Assembly: GCA_027491155.1 (NCBI GenBank)
Contig: JAIXWR010000034.1
Coordinates: forward strand, 1-64,000
Origin: Verrucomicrobiaceae bacterium
GTDB taxonomy: Bacteria; Verrucomicrobiota; Verrucomicrobiia; Verrucomicrobiales; Akkermansiaceae
DNA length: 64,000 nucleotides
Direction of reading: 5' to 3'
Positions 8,595-16,843 of this stretch are shown here, one piece after another. The translations under genes and the position numbers were made by a program. The notes below the pieces were generated by a model. That model saw nothing but the letters and a program-made list of their open reading frames with translations. It did no database searches and was not told the DNA's origin. The stretch's first letter is position 1; each line of letters starts with the position of its first letter.

Positions 8595-11500
8595 CATCTT
8601 CCCGATCATCGACCCGAGGTCAGCGACCGGCTGGCTGTTCGGATAGCGGGCGCGGACTCCGGCATAGACCTGCCCGAGCTGTTGGAAATCCACCGCGTCG
8701 GCCATCGGCGCGGCACGCAGCTTCTCGGCGGTGAAGGCAGCCAGGCCGGCGAGCTGGATCGACGGCGTCGCCTTGTCGAAAGCCGGGGCCTGCGCGTCGT
8801 AGGGGATCGTCCAGGTCCGCTCGACCATTTGCCCGCTGGCGACATCGCGGAAGCGCACGCTGACCTCGCCGACCTCGCCTTCGCCCTGCGGCAGGGTCTC
8901 GATCTGATAGAGCGCGTTGCCCGCTTCCTCGGCAGCCATTTCCGCGGCGTCCACCGCGTCGTTGCGGAAGTCTTCCTTTTGCAAGCGATGCTCCTCGAAG
9001 CCGATCAGCTTGTACTTCGCGACCCGCGCCGGATTGAAGCGCACCTGCACCTTCACGTTCTCCGCAGCCGGACGAAAGGCCCCGGCGAGTTGCTTCGCGA
9101 ATCCGGCGTCGGCGTCTTCCGGGCCGTCCACGATGTAATAGCGGCCGTTGCCGTTGCGGGTCAGCCGTTCGAGCAGCTTGTCGTTCAAGCCGTCCGCGCC
9201 GAAGCCCGCGGCATCGAAGGCGATCCCCTGCTGGCGGAGTCCTTCAATGCGGGCCTGCAAGGCTTCCGGGCGGGCGTCGCCGAGGTTCGCCGCGCCGTCG
9301 GTGAAGAGCACCACGCGGTTCTGCGCCGCCGGATTGAACTGCCGCTTCGCCAGCTCTTCGCCAAGCTTGAGGCCTTCCTCCAGGTTCGTCCCGCCTTCCG
9401 ACGGCGTCCTTGCGATCAGCTCGTTCAGCTCCTGCGCCCGCGCCCCGGGCAAGCGGTCGGCCAGCAGGCGCGGCTGCCGCGAGAAGCCGGCCACCGTGAT
9501 CGTGTCGCCTTCCTTCAGCAGCGACGAAAGCTGCCGCACCGCCATCGCCAGGCCGGCATTGCGGTCCTCGCGCTCCATCGAGCCGGAGTGGTCGAGCAGG
9601 AGTGTTAGATTCAGCGGCGTCGAAGCCCCGCGGCCCTGCGAACCGGTCCGAACGCCGATCCGCAGCAGGTTGCGCTGCGCGAAGCCCGGGTGCGCCGACT
9701 GCTCGGTCACGCAGACCACCGGCTCGCCGTTCGCGGGAGCGGGATCGCCGTAGTCGAAGGCATTGTAGAATTCCTCCGGCCGGATCCCCTCCGCCGCCGG
9801 CACCTCGCCCCGCTCCATCGCCGCGTGGGCCAGCTTGAAAGAGGCGTCGCTGACGTGGAGCGAGAAGGTGGAGAAGGGTTCGTCGGCCGAAGCCACTTCA
9901 GACATGAGATCGAGGGCGATCTGCTTCTTCGTCTCCGGTGAAACATCAGTCGCTTCCATCAACGGCTCGGACCGGGTGTGATCCTTAGCCGCACGAAAGT
10001 AGTCGCTCTTCGCCGCCGCCACCTGCTCCATCCCGCGGCGCGCTTCCTGATTGGAGGGATCGACCTGCAGGATTTCCTCATACGCCTTTTGGGCGTCCTC
10101 GAGCTTGCCGAGATTCTGGTTCCCCTCGGCAACGGAGAGCTTGCGGCGGACCTCATCGACCGCCGCAGCCCCTTCTTCCGCAAGCGCCGTGCGACCCAGT
10201 GCATCGTCCGGCACCGCCGCTCCCGGCTTGCCCTCGACCTGGAGGTTCTGCCCCTCTCGTGCGGAGGTGCCATCCAGCGGACCCGTCAAGTCCCAGGCCC
10301 GATCGACCTCCTTGAGCATCCGCTCCCGGACCTCGTCCTCGGCAAGCGGTGACGCGGGATCGAGGTGGTTCTTCGCCCCTTTGTCCGCACCTTCCCTCGT
10401 CAGGCCGTACCATTGGCCGGACGCGGGCTCCTGCGGCACCCCTCCACCGAATCCCAACCGATTCGCGGCCACCGGCTCTTCACCGGCACTGCCGGGCTTC
10501 AATTGAAGCGCCAGATCTTCCAACTCCGCGGTTGCGGCGACCTGTCCCGGTTCCTCGGCCATCTTCTTGCCGTCAACGGCCGCTCCGCCGCCCACAACGC
10601 CCGAGAGCACCGTTGCCGACTCGCTTTTCGCCTCCCGCTCCGCCGGCCGGGCCGGAGAATTGAGGATGGCATCGATTCTTTCCCCGGTGATCACCGCATC
10701 GCCGCTGCGATTGCCGGCGGTCAAGGAGCTGTCCGCCACCGCGCCTCCCGCGGGAGCAATGAAGTCCGTGTCAGTGCGGCTCGCCATTTCCGGGGCGGAT
10801 TCGGCCGGCAGATCCACCGTGCCCCGGGAAGCTTCGATCTGCTTCGCCTTCATCTCCGGCTGAGGCTCGTTCACGGCGAGGGCAAGCGGCTTTGCCGCGG
10901 GGGCCGGCGGAGCAGCGGGCGGGCCGGCGATGCCTTTTGCTCCGGGGTTGGCGACGATCCCCGGTCGCGGCGAGCCGGCCACCCCGTTGTCCGGGGCTTT
11001 CTCCCTCAAGAGCGCCAGCGAGTCCGCCGCGACCTCCGCTTGCGCCCCGCCGGAACCGGCATCGCGGTCCCGGTCATCTCCCTTGGCCAGGAATTCGGGC
11101 TGGCCCTCCGCGGGAGCCGCTTGCAGTTCCGCCGCCGCGCGGGCCCCAGGAGCCGCAATCGACGCCGGCGGAGGCACCGAGGTGAAAGGGGAATCGGTTG
11201 CAAGGTGAGCATAGGACGCATCCGGCGTGCTCGCCGGAGCTCCGCCTTCCCCCTCCTGGCGGTAGAACCGGCTTTCCGCCGCCCCGGGCATCGGAGCCGA
11301 GTAGTTCACGACCCGCGCGCTCTCTTTCATCACCGCATGTTTCGCGCCCGAGCCCACTCCTCCGAGCATCGTGTAGGAAGCGAACCCGATCACCACGCAG
11401 GCCGCCAGCGCGAGGATCCATCCCCGCACCGAGGCCCCGCGGACGTCCTTCCGCCGCGGCAGGACCGCCTCAACTTCCGGCTCCACTCCTAACAAATCCG

Positions 11501-11750
11501 TGATCTTCGCCCGGCGCGCCGCCGAAAGTTTCCACTCCGCGTCCGGCCCCGCCTTGAAATCCTCCGCCACCAACCCGTGCAGCACCCGCAGGCGCCGCTC
11601 GAACAGCCGCAGCGCGGGATCCGCCGCGCAGAGCTTCTCCAGCTCCCCCGCCTCGAAGGACGAGGCCTCGCCCAGCACCCAGGCGGCGATCCGCGCTTCG
11701 AGCGCGTCATCACCGACGGTGTTCAGCGGCTTGTCCGTGTCGTCATTCAT
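8589..11750 (-). CDS. VWA domain protein with N-terminal membrane anchor and TPR-like segment
   Basis: A 1053-residue protein. The N-terminal about 80 residues (ARIAAWVLGEASSFEAGELE) resemble an anti-sigma-like helical domain and precede one membrane helix (about 111-130). A long low-complexity linker follows, then a TPR-like repeat (about 523-566, LGKLEDAQKAYEEILQVDPS), a VWA N-terminal region, and a von Willebrand A domain (about 710-890) with the MIDAS motif DHSGSM. A DUF3520-like C-terminus ends the protein. Known family members carry a metal-dependent protein-binding VWA domain; the substrate is unknown. The gene starts 42 bp after the ECF sigma gene ends, so the two are probably co-transcribed. 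A role as membrane regulator of that sigma factor is inference. Confidence 0.85.
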   Translation of the reverse strand: MNDDTDKPLNTVGDDALEARIAAWVLGEASSFEAGELEKLCAADPALRLFERRLRVLHGLVAEDFKAGPDAEWKLSAARRAKITDLLGVEPEVEAVLPRRKDVRGASVRGWILALAACVVIGFASYTMLGGVGSGAKHAVMKESARVVNYSAPMPGAAESRFYRQEGEGGAPASTPDASYAHLATDSPFTSVPPPASIAAPGARAAAELQAAPAEGQPEFLAKGDDRDRDAGSGGAQAEVAADSLALLREKAPDNGVAGSPRPGIVANPGAKGIAGPPAAPPAPAAKPLALAVNEPQPEMKAKQIEASRGTVDLPAESAPEMASRTDTDFIAPAGGAVADSSLTAGNRSGDAVITGERIDAILNSPARPAEREAKSESATVLSGVVGGGAAVDGKKMAEEPGQVAATAELEDLALQLKPGSAGEEPVAANRLGFGGGVPQEPASGQWYGLTREGADKGAKNHLDPASPLAEDEVRERMLKEVDRAWDLTGPLDGTSAREGQNLQVEGKPGAAVPDDALGRTALAEEGAAAVDEVRRKLSVAEGNQNLGKLEDAQKAYEEILQVDPSNQEARRGMEQVAAAKSDYFRAAKDHTRSEPLMEATDVSPETKKQIALDLMSEVASADEPFSTFSLHVSDASFKLAHAAMERGEVPAAEGIRPEEFYNAFDYGDPAPANGEPVVCVTEQSAHPGFAQRNLLRIGVRTGSQGRGASTPLNLTLLLDHSGSMEREDRNAGLAMAVRQLSSLLKEGDTITVAGFSRQPRLLADRLPGARAQELNELIARTPSEGGTNLEEGLKLGEELAKRQFNPAAQNRVVLFTDGAANLGDARPEALQARIEGLRQQGIAFDAAGFGADGLNDKLLERLTRNGNGRYYIVDGPEDADAGFAKQLAGAFRPAAENVKVQVRFNPARVAKYKLIGFEEHRLQKEDFRNDAVDAAEMAAEEAGNALYQIETLPQGEGEVGEVSVRFRDVASGQMVERTWTIPYDAQAPAFDKATPSIQLAGLAAFTAEKLRAAPMADAVDFQQLGQVYAGVRARYPNSQPVADLGSMIGKMK

Positions 11751-11792
11751 AAGGTTCCGGTCTTGAATCTTGTGTCTTGAAGTCTTCCGTCT

Positions 11793-12299
11793 TCACCCCT
11801 CCGCGCTCTCGATCCCCATCCGTCTCAAGCTCTCGCCGAGGCCTTTCAAAAGGTGGTGCAGCTTGTAGCCGACGTTTCCGACGCTGAGGCCGGTGCGCTG
11901 GCTGATCTGGTCGTATTTGAGGTCCTCTTGGTATTTCAGCTGCAGCAGCGCACGGTCCTCGTCGCGCAGCTCGGCGAGCAGGAGTCGGACGGCGCCGGCG
12001 GCCTCGAGGCGCCCCATCGGGTCGCCATGGCCGGCGGCGGCATCCCACTCGGGGGCCTCGTCGACGAGAGTTTCGCGCTTGTGGTCGCGCAGGTGGTTCA
12101 GGGCGAGATTGCGGACGGAGCGGTAGAGCCAGGCTTTCGGGTTCGCCACCTCGTCCCAGTGGGTGTGGAGCCGCAGGAAGGCCTCCTGCACCAGGTCCTC
12201 CGCCACCTCGCGCCGCCCCACCATGCCGTGGGCAAAGCGCAGGAGCGGACTTTCTTCCGCTTCGAAGACTTGCCGGAGCGTCGGTTTCTCCTGGGTCAT
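11793..12299 (-). CDS. RNA polymerase sigma factor, ECF (sigma-70) family
   Basis: A 168-residue ECF sigma factor. Region 2 is visible as LLRFAHGMVG to EDLVQEAFLRLH and NPKAWLYRSVRNLALNHLRD; region 4 as LLQLKYQEDLKYDQISQRTG. A helix-turn-helix would recruit RNA polymerase to the promoters of its regulon. The ATG at 12299 is chosen because it begins a normal ECF N-terminus; an in-frame ATG at 12356 would add 19 residues without family similarity. It heads the minus-strand run sigma - VWA - giant protein and is divergent from tatC. No operator is visible in the divergent gap, so autoregulation is only a guess. Confidence 0.9.
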   Translation of the reverse strand: MTQEKPTLRQVFEAEESPLLRFAHGMVGRREVAEDLVQEAFLRLHTHWDEVANPKAWLYRSVRNLALNHLRDHKRETLVDEAPEWDAAAGHGDPMGRLEAAGAVRLLLAELRDEDRALLQLKYQEDLKYDQISQRTGLSVGNVGYKLHHLLKGLGESLRRMGIESAEG

Positions 12300-12639
12300 C
12301 GTGGCGAAAGGAAGCAGCGCCGGGGCTTCAACCCTGGACTGTGGGGCGATTTCCATGCGGGGCGGGACGGAATGTCATGGTTCTCATCGGAAACGACACG
12401 GCGGGCGGGAAATCCTTGGAACTTTTTTTCGCGAGACCGGCGGACCGGGAGGCTGGAACACGGAAAACGAGACCGGAATGCAGGGAATGGACAGGATAAG
12501 AATGCCGGACCGGCGGCATTTGGTGCCTTTCTTTCAAGAATCCCCTCCATCCCGGCCCCGTGGATTCCAGCCCGGTTCCTCCTCCCAATCATCCCTTGCC
12601 ACCCGGCCGGACCAGCCCTTGAATCCGCCGCGACCGGAA

Positions 12640-14070
12640 ATGTTTTTGCTCAAGAAGGTTTTCCAACTGCGGGACAAGGCGAACCCGGAACACGAGAAGC
12701 CTTTCCTCGACCACCTCGAGGACCTCCGGGTGATGGTCACCCGGATCGTGATCACGCTGCTGATCTCGATGATCGTCTGCTTCGCTTTCCGCGACAAGCT
12801 GATGGAGATCATCCGCAAGCCGGTGGACGAGGTGATGATGGTCCACCAGGCCAGCCTGCTGCCGAAGGAAATCGTCTCGGAGAAATGGGAGGCGGCCAAA
12901 AAGATCGAGCGCGCCGCCGCAGCCCTGGACCCCGCGCTGGCGGAGAAGATGCTGGCCCGCTTCGACGCCGAGACCCTGCGGCTGGTGAACATCGTCCGCC
13001 TGCTGCGCGCCGTGGCCGTTCTGCCGGAGGACCAGCGCACCGGCTTCCTCGCCGATGCCGGGGCCGACGACCCCACGGTCAAGGACGTGACCCACATGCT
13101 CGCGAAAGGTGCCAATCCGGACATCGACTCGCGCGGGAACCTCCAGATCATGTCGGTGCTCAACCCGACCGAGCCCTTCATGCTTTCGATGAAGCTGGCC
13201 TTCTTCGCCGGCATCGTCGTCTCCTTCCCGCTGCTGCTGATGTTCATCCTGCAGTTCGTGCTGCCGGGACTCCACCAGCACGAGCGCAAGGTCCTGTGGC
13301 CGGCACTGGCGGTCGGCTTCGGGCTGTTCCTGCTCGGCGTCTGCTTCGCCTACTTCATGGTGCTGCCGCGGGCGCTGGTGTTCTTCTTCGAATGGGGCCT
13401 CCAGATGGGCGTCTCCAACGACTGGCGGATCGGCAACTACGTGACCTTCGCCACCCAGTTCACCCTGCTCTTCGGCCTGTCCTTCGAGCTGCCGGTGGTG
13501 GTGATGGTCTTCGTGAAGCTCGGCCTGCTGTCCTTCGAATCGATGAGCCGCACCCGGCCCCACGCCGTGCTGGCGATCGTGGTCATCGCCGCGATCATCA
13601 CCCCCACGCCCGACGCCTTCACGCTGCTGCTGATGGCCGGACCGATGGTGATCCTCTACGAAGTCTGCATCTGGCTGGCCTACTTCGACCACCGCAAGGC
13701 CCGCCGCGAGGAGGAAGCCGAAGAGCGCCAGCGCATGGAACGGCTGCTGATGGCCGCCGACGAACCGGAAAGCGGCGAGGAGGAAGACCGGAGCGATCAC
13801 CACGATCCGCACCACCACGATCACGATCACCACGATCCTCACCACCACGATCACGATCATCCCCACGAGCCCTGGGACCCGTCCGGCGACGAGGCCGCTT
13901 GGAAAGAGGGCCAAGCCGACGACGACGGCCCGCCCGAAAGCATCCCGGACGAAGAGAAACGCCGGATGGCCGACCTTTCGCCCAAAGCGGAAACCGGTCC
14001 CGACGAGCCCGCGCCGGCCGGCGACGAGCCCGCCGACCCGAAGCAGCCGCCCGCCGGCGGCGCATCCTGA
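12640..14070 (+). CDS. tatC: Sec-independent protein translocase TatC
   Basis: The polytopic core subunit of the twin-arginine export system. Conserved pieces are the cytoplasmic N-terminus EKPFLDHLEDLR, PFMLSMKLAFFAG, LPGLHQHERK, and the later helices ending PTPDAFTLLLMAGPM. At 476 residues it is much longer than the usual about 250. The first periplasmic loop is expanded (about residues 55-178), and a long C-terminal tail after the last helix contains a His/Asp-rich tract (about 386-410, HHDPHHHDHD repeated) followed by an acidic Pro-rich tail. The ATG at 12640 is chosen because it starts just before the conserved N-terminus. A Tat substrate candidate is the PhoX-like protein at 29897-31255. 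No tatA/B is in the window. Confidence 0.93.
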   Translation: MFLLKKVFQLRDKANPEHEKPFLDHLEDLRVMVTRIVITLLISMIVCFAFRDKLMEIIRKPVDEVMMVHQASLLPKEIVSEKWEAAKKIERAAAALDPALAEKMLARFDAETLRLVNIVRLLRAVAVLPEDQRTGFLADAGADDPTVKDVTHMLAKGANPDIDSRGNLQIMSVLNPTEPFMLSMKLAFFAGIVVSFPLLLMFILQFVLPGLHQHERKVLWPALAVGFGLFLLGVCFAYFMVLPRALVFFFEWGLQMGVSNDWRIGNYVTFATQFTLLFGLSFELPVVVMVFVKLGLLSFESMSRTRPHAVLAIVVIAAIITPTPDAFTLLLMAGPMVILYEVCIWLAYFDHRKARREEEAEERQRMERLLMAADEPESGEEEDRSDHHDPHHHDHDHHDPHHHDHDHPHEPWDPSGDEAAWKEGQADDDGPPESIPDEEKRRMADLSPKAETGPDEPAPAGDEPADPKQPPAGGAS

Positions 14071-14101
14071 AGCCGGACACCCAACCATCCCACGATCCAC
14101 C

Positions 14102-14977
14102 ATGCATTCGATGACAGGATTCGGCCGCGGCTCCGCGACCGCCGACGAAGGAACCGCCACGGTGGAAATCTCCTGCGTCAACCGCAAGCAGGCCGAAGTG
14201 GTGGTCCAGAGCGCCCGCGAGTTCACGGAGCTGGAGCCGAAGATCCGCAAGGCCGTCCTCAACACGATCTCGCGCGGCCGCATCCAGGTCAGCATCCAGT
14301 TCGAGCGTCCGCTCGGCGCCGCCGCGCCGGTCCGGGTCGATCTGAACCTGGTCGATGCCCTCGAAAGCGCCTTCGGCCGCATCTCCGCTCACACCGGCCG
14401 CCCGGTCGCGCCCGATGCCTCGGATTTCCTGCGCACCCCGGGGATCATCCGCATCGAGGACGGCGGCGTGTCCGCCGAAACCGCCTGGGGGCCCATCGAG
14501 CGCGCCCTCGAGGTCGCGATCGGCCAGGTGCTCGACATGCGCCAGGCCGAAGGGGCGGACCTCGCCCGCGACCTGTCCGCCCGGCTCGACTTGCTGGAGA
14601 AAACCGCCGCCGCCATCGCCCGCCTCGCCCCCGGCCGCCCGGAGCGCTACCGCGAGCAGCTTTTCAAACGCCTGCGAGACACCGGCCTGGAACTCGACCT
14701 CCAGGACGAGCGCGTCTTGCGGGAACTGGCCGTTTTCGCCGACCGCTGCGACGTTTCGGAGGAAATCACCCGCCTCGACTCCCATTTCCGCAAGTTCCGC
14801 GACTACATGGCCGGCGAGGAACCCGCCGGCCGCCCGCTCGATTTCCTCTGCCAGGAAATCCACCGCGAGTTCAACACCATCGGCTCCAAGGCCAGCGACG
14901 CCGCCATCGCCCAGCACGTGGTCGAAGCCAAGACCGAGCTCGAGAAGATCCGCGAGCAGGTGCAGAACGTGGAGTGA
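14102..14977 (+). CDS. YicC family endoribonuclease
   Basis: A 291-residue YicC-type protein. The N-terminus MHSMTGFGRG and the C-terminal DUF1732 signature (GRPLDFLCQEIHREFNTIGS then KASDAAIAQHVVEAKTELEK) are diagnostic and full length. The family contains endoribonucleases involved in RNA turnover and stress physiology. The gene starts 31 bp after tatC on the same strand. In many bacteria yicC precedes gmk and rpoZ, but here ribH and nusB follow. Confidence 0.93.
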   Translation: MHSMTGFGRGSATADEGTATVEISCVNRKQAEVVVQSAREFTELEPKIRKAVLNTISRGRIQVSIQFERPLGAAAPVRVDLNLVDALESAFGRISAHTGRPVAPDASDFLRTPGIIRIEDGGVSAETAWGPIERALEVAIGQVLDMRQAEGADLARDLSARLDLLEKTAAAIARLAPGRPERYREQLFKRLRDTGLELDLQDERVLRELAVFADRCDVSEEITRLDSHFRKFRDYMAGEEPAGRPLDFLCQEIHREFNTIGSKASDAAIAQHVVEAKTELEKIREQVQNVE

Positions 14978-15063
14978 GCCGGTGAATCGGTGGCCTGCGG
15001 CCCGGTGAATCGGTGAACCGACCTACCGAAACACCGATCTACCGAAACACCGGTCCCCACCGG
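14978..15063. repeat. Intergenic short direct/inverted repeats
   Basis: The gap between yicC and ribH is filled by repeats of CGGTGAATCGGTG and CTACCGAAACACCG, able to fold into overlapping hairpins. A related CGGTGTTTCGG tandem occurs upstream of menD (21051-21078). Confidence 0.6.
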
Positions 15064-15092
15064 TTGACTTTTCCGTCACCTGCCTGCATACC
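15064..15092 (+). promoter_or_regulatory. Candidate ribH promoter (leaderless)
   Basis: TTGACT (15064-15069), a 17-bp spacer and CATACC (15087-15092) end 6 nt before the ribH ATG at 15099. Transcription would start at or next to the start codon. Confidence 0.45.
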
Positions 15093-15098
15093 CCGCCC

Positions 15099-15608
15099 AT
15101 GTCCACGGCGCTGCCGCCCAAACCCCGAATCATCGGACCCCGCGTCCGGGTCTGCATCGTTGCCTCGAAGTACAACGAGCAGTTCGCCGACGCCCTGGTC
15201 GACAACACCGTCGAGGAACTCGGCGAGCTGATGCCGCAGACCCGCGTCGACATCATCCGGGTGCCTGGCGCTTTCGAAATCCCGGTGACCATCGCCAACG
15301 TGCTCGACCGCAGCGAGCACCTCCCCGCCTGCGTGATCGCCCTCGGCGTGATCGTCAAGGGAGCCACCGCCCACGCCGACCTGGTCGCCCGCTCGGTGAC
15401 CGAGTCGCTGATGGGCCTCGCCCTGCAGCACAAGGTCCCGGTGGTCCACGAGGTGCTGCTGGTCGAGGACGAAAAGCAGGCCTACGCCCGCTGCATCGGC
15501 TCGAACCTGAACCGCGGCCGCGAAGCCGCCCGCATCGCCGCCTCGATGGTCGATATCTTCGGCGAGATCGACCGCTCCATGCCCCGCGTCATTTCCCGCA
15601 ATGCCTAG
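15099..15608 (+). CDS. ribH: 6,7-dimethyl-8-ribityllumazine synthase
   Basis: The penultimate enzyme of riboflavin synthesis. It condenses 5-amino-6-ribitylamino-uracil with 3,4-dihydroxybutanone 4-phosphate to the lumazine. At 169 residues it has family length. Signatures: VCIVASKYNEQFADALVD at the N-terminus, VPGAFEIP for substrate binding, and GVIVKGATAHADLV with the catalytic His. A leaderless promoter candidate sits directly in front. The nusB start overlaps the ribH end by 8 bp; the ribH-nusB pairing is a common bacterial arrangement and implies translational coupling. Confidence 0.95.
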   Translation: MSTALPPKPRIIGPRVRVCIVASKYNEQFADALVDNTVEELGELMPQTRVDIIRVPGAFEIPVTIANVLDRSEHLPACVIALGVIVKGATAHADLVARSVTESLMGLALQHKVPVVHEVLLVEDEKQAYARCIGSNLNRGREAARIAASMVDIFGEIDRSMPRVISRNA

Positions 15609-16500
15609 CCGCCGCCAGATCCGCGAGGCGGTGGTCCAGTTCCTCTACTGCGCCGACCTCGAAGGCGGGGCCAATCCCGCCTCCCTGCGCGATGCCTTCT
15701 GGCAGTTCGTGACGGAATCCGACCGCCGCGCCCTGCTGCAGGCGACCTGGAAGACGCTCCATCACCTCGGCATCGGCCGCGAGGCACGCCTCGCCGAGTT
15801 CCAGCAGCGGCTTGCTCCCGCGCTCGCCACCCTGCGCGCCCGGCCCGACCTCGAGGAAAGCGCCGCGACGCTCCAACAGGTCGCCGATCTCGAGAACCGC
15901 TGGACCGCCGCCATGATCGAGCTGTCGCGGGTGCCGAAGGACGCCGACGACGATGCTTTCAGCGAGCAGATCGAACCGCTCCTCGAGAAGCTCTTCCGCA
16001 CCGACCGCGATCTCTCCGCCTCCCGCCGCCGCTTCCTTGAATCGCTCGAGGACATCCCCGCCCTGCGCGCCCAGCTCGACCCGGTGGCCGGCACCATCCG
16101 CCGCCTCGACCGCATCTCGGAGCGCGTCCGGATGATCGAGGAACCCGAGAAGTTCCCCGACCAGGTCGACCTCGCCAAGCTGCGCGAATGCAAGGAATCC
16201 ATCGCCACCCTGCTGCGCGAGACCGACGCGATGGCCGACGCCGTCCTGCGCGAAAAGGACCGCATCGACGAGCGCCTCGCCGCCGTCGTGGAGAACTTCG
16301 CGCCGGAGCGGATCGATCCCGTCGACCGCGCCATCCTGCGCCTCGGCACCTGGGAAATCCTCCACGCCGACATGGTTCCCGCCGCCGTCGCCATCGACGA
16401 GGCCATCGAACTCGCCAAGCGCTTCGGCACCACCGATTCCGGCCGCTTCGTGAACGGCGTGCTCGACAAGATCGCCAAGCAGGCCGAAGCCGCGAGCTAG
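15601..16500 (+). CDS. nusB: Transcription antitermination factor NusB, expanded form
   Basis: NusB binds boxA RNA with NusE/S10 in rRNA antitermination. The N-terminus SRRQIREAVVQFLYCADLEG and the C-terminus (APERIDPVDRAILRLGTWEI, AIDEAIELAKRFGTTDSGRF, VNGVLDKIAK) are typical. At 299 residues it is about twice the usual 130-160. The extra segment, roughly residues 60-215, is Glu/Arg/Leu-rich and probably helical. The gene overlaps ribH by 8 bp. The ends are confidently NusB; the role of the insert is unknown. Confidence 0.9.
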   Translation: MPSRRQIREAVVQFLYCADLEGGANPASLRDAFWQFVTESDRRALLQATWKTLHHLGIGREARLAEFQQRLAPALATLRARPDLEESAATLQQVADLENRWTAAMIELSRVPKDADDDAFSEQIEPLLEKLFRTDRDLSASRRRFLESLEDIPALRAQLDPVAGTIRRLDRISERVRMIEEPEKFPDQVDLAKLRECKESIATLLRETDAMADAVLREKDRIDERLAAVVENFAPERIDPVDRAILRLGTWEILHADMVPAAVAIDEAIELAKRFGTTDSGRFVNGVLDKIAKQAEAAS

Positions 16501-16843
16501 CCCCCACCGGGAGCGCCGGTCCTTCCTGGCCTTCGTAGCTTTAGCGAAGTAGGCCGACCGGCTGAACGGTCCTTGAAGGCTCGCTTGTTCTTGCGCTCTC
16601 GCGGCTTGTTCGTGCGCTCTCTCGTCGCCCAAGCATGCGCCGCATCGGGGTTGGGCCGATGGTGTCAGGTCGGATGCCGGGTACCATTCGGCCGGTCGCA
16701 GACCGGCGCTCCCGGGAGGACGCTCCGTCGATACGGGGCGGAATGGGCGGCGGAGCCTCCGCGCACCCGGTCCTCGCCCCTTCCGATCCCCCCGCAATTT
16801 TCCCATCCCTTCCCGGCCCTCCTTCTGCTAGGCCTTTGCCCCG
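16501..16843. repeat. Repeat-rich intergenic region
   Basis: No gene seen. It holds an opposed pair of the CGGGAGCGCCGGTC element (about 16508-16522 and, inverted, 16701-16716), a direct repeat GCTTGTTCTTGCGCTCTC / GCTTGTTCGTGCGCTCTC (16583-16600 and 16604-16621), and a GGAGCCTCCGCGCACCCGG word near 16755 that recurs elsewhere in the window. Confidence 0.6.

Noticed and set aside
12589-14382. A 597-codon minus-strand open frame opposite tatC
   Set aside because: Antisense to tatC and yicC, both with clear motifs; the composition is His/Gln/Val-rich shadow.
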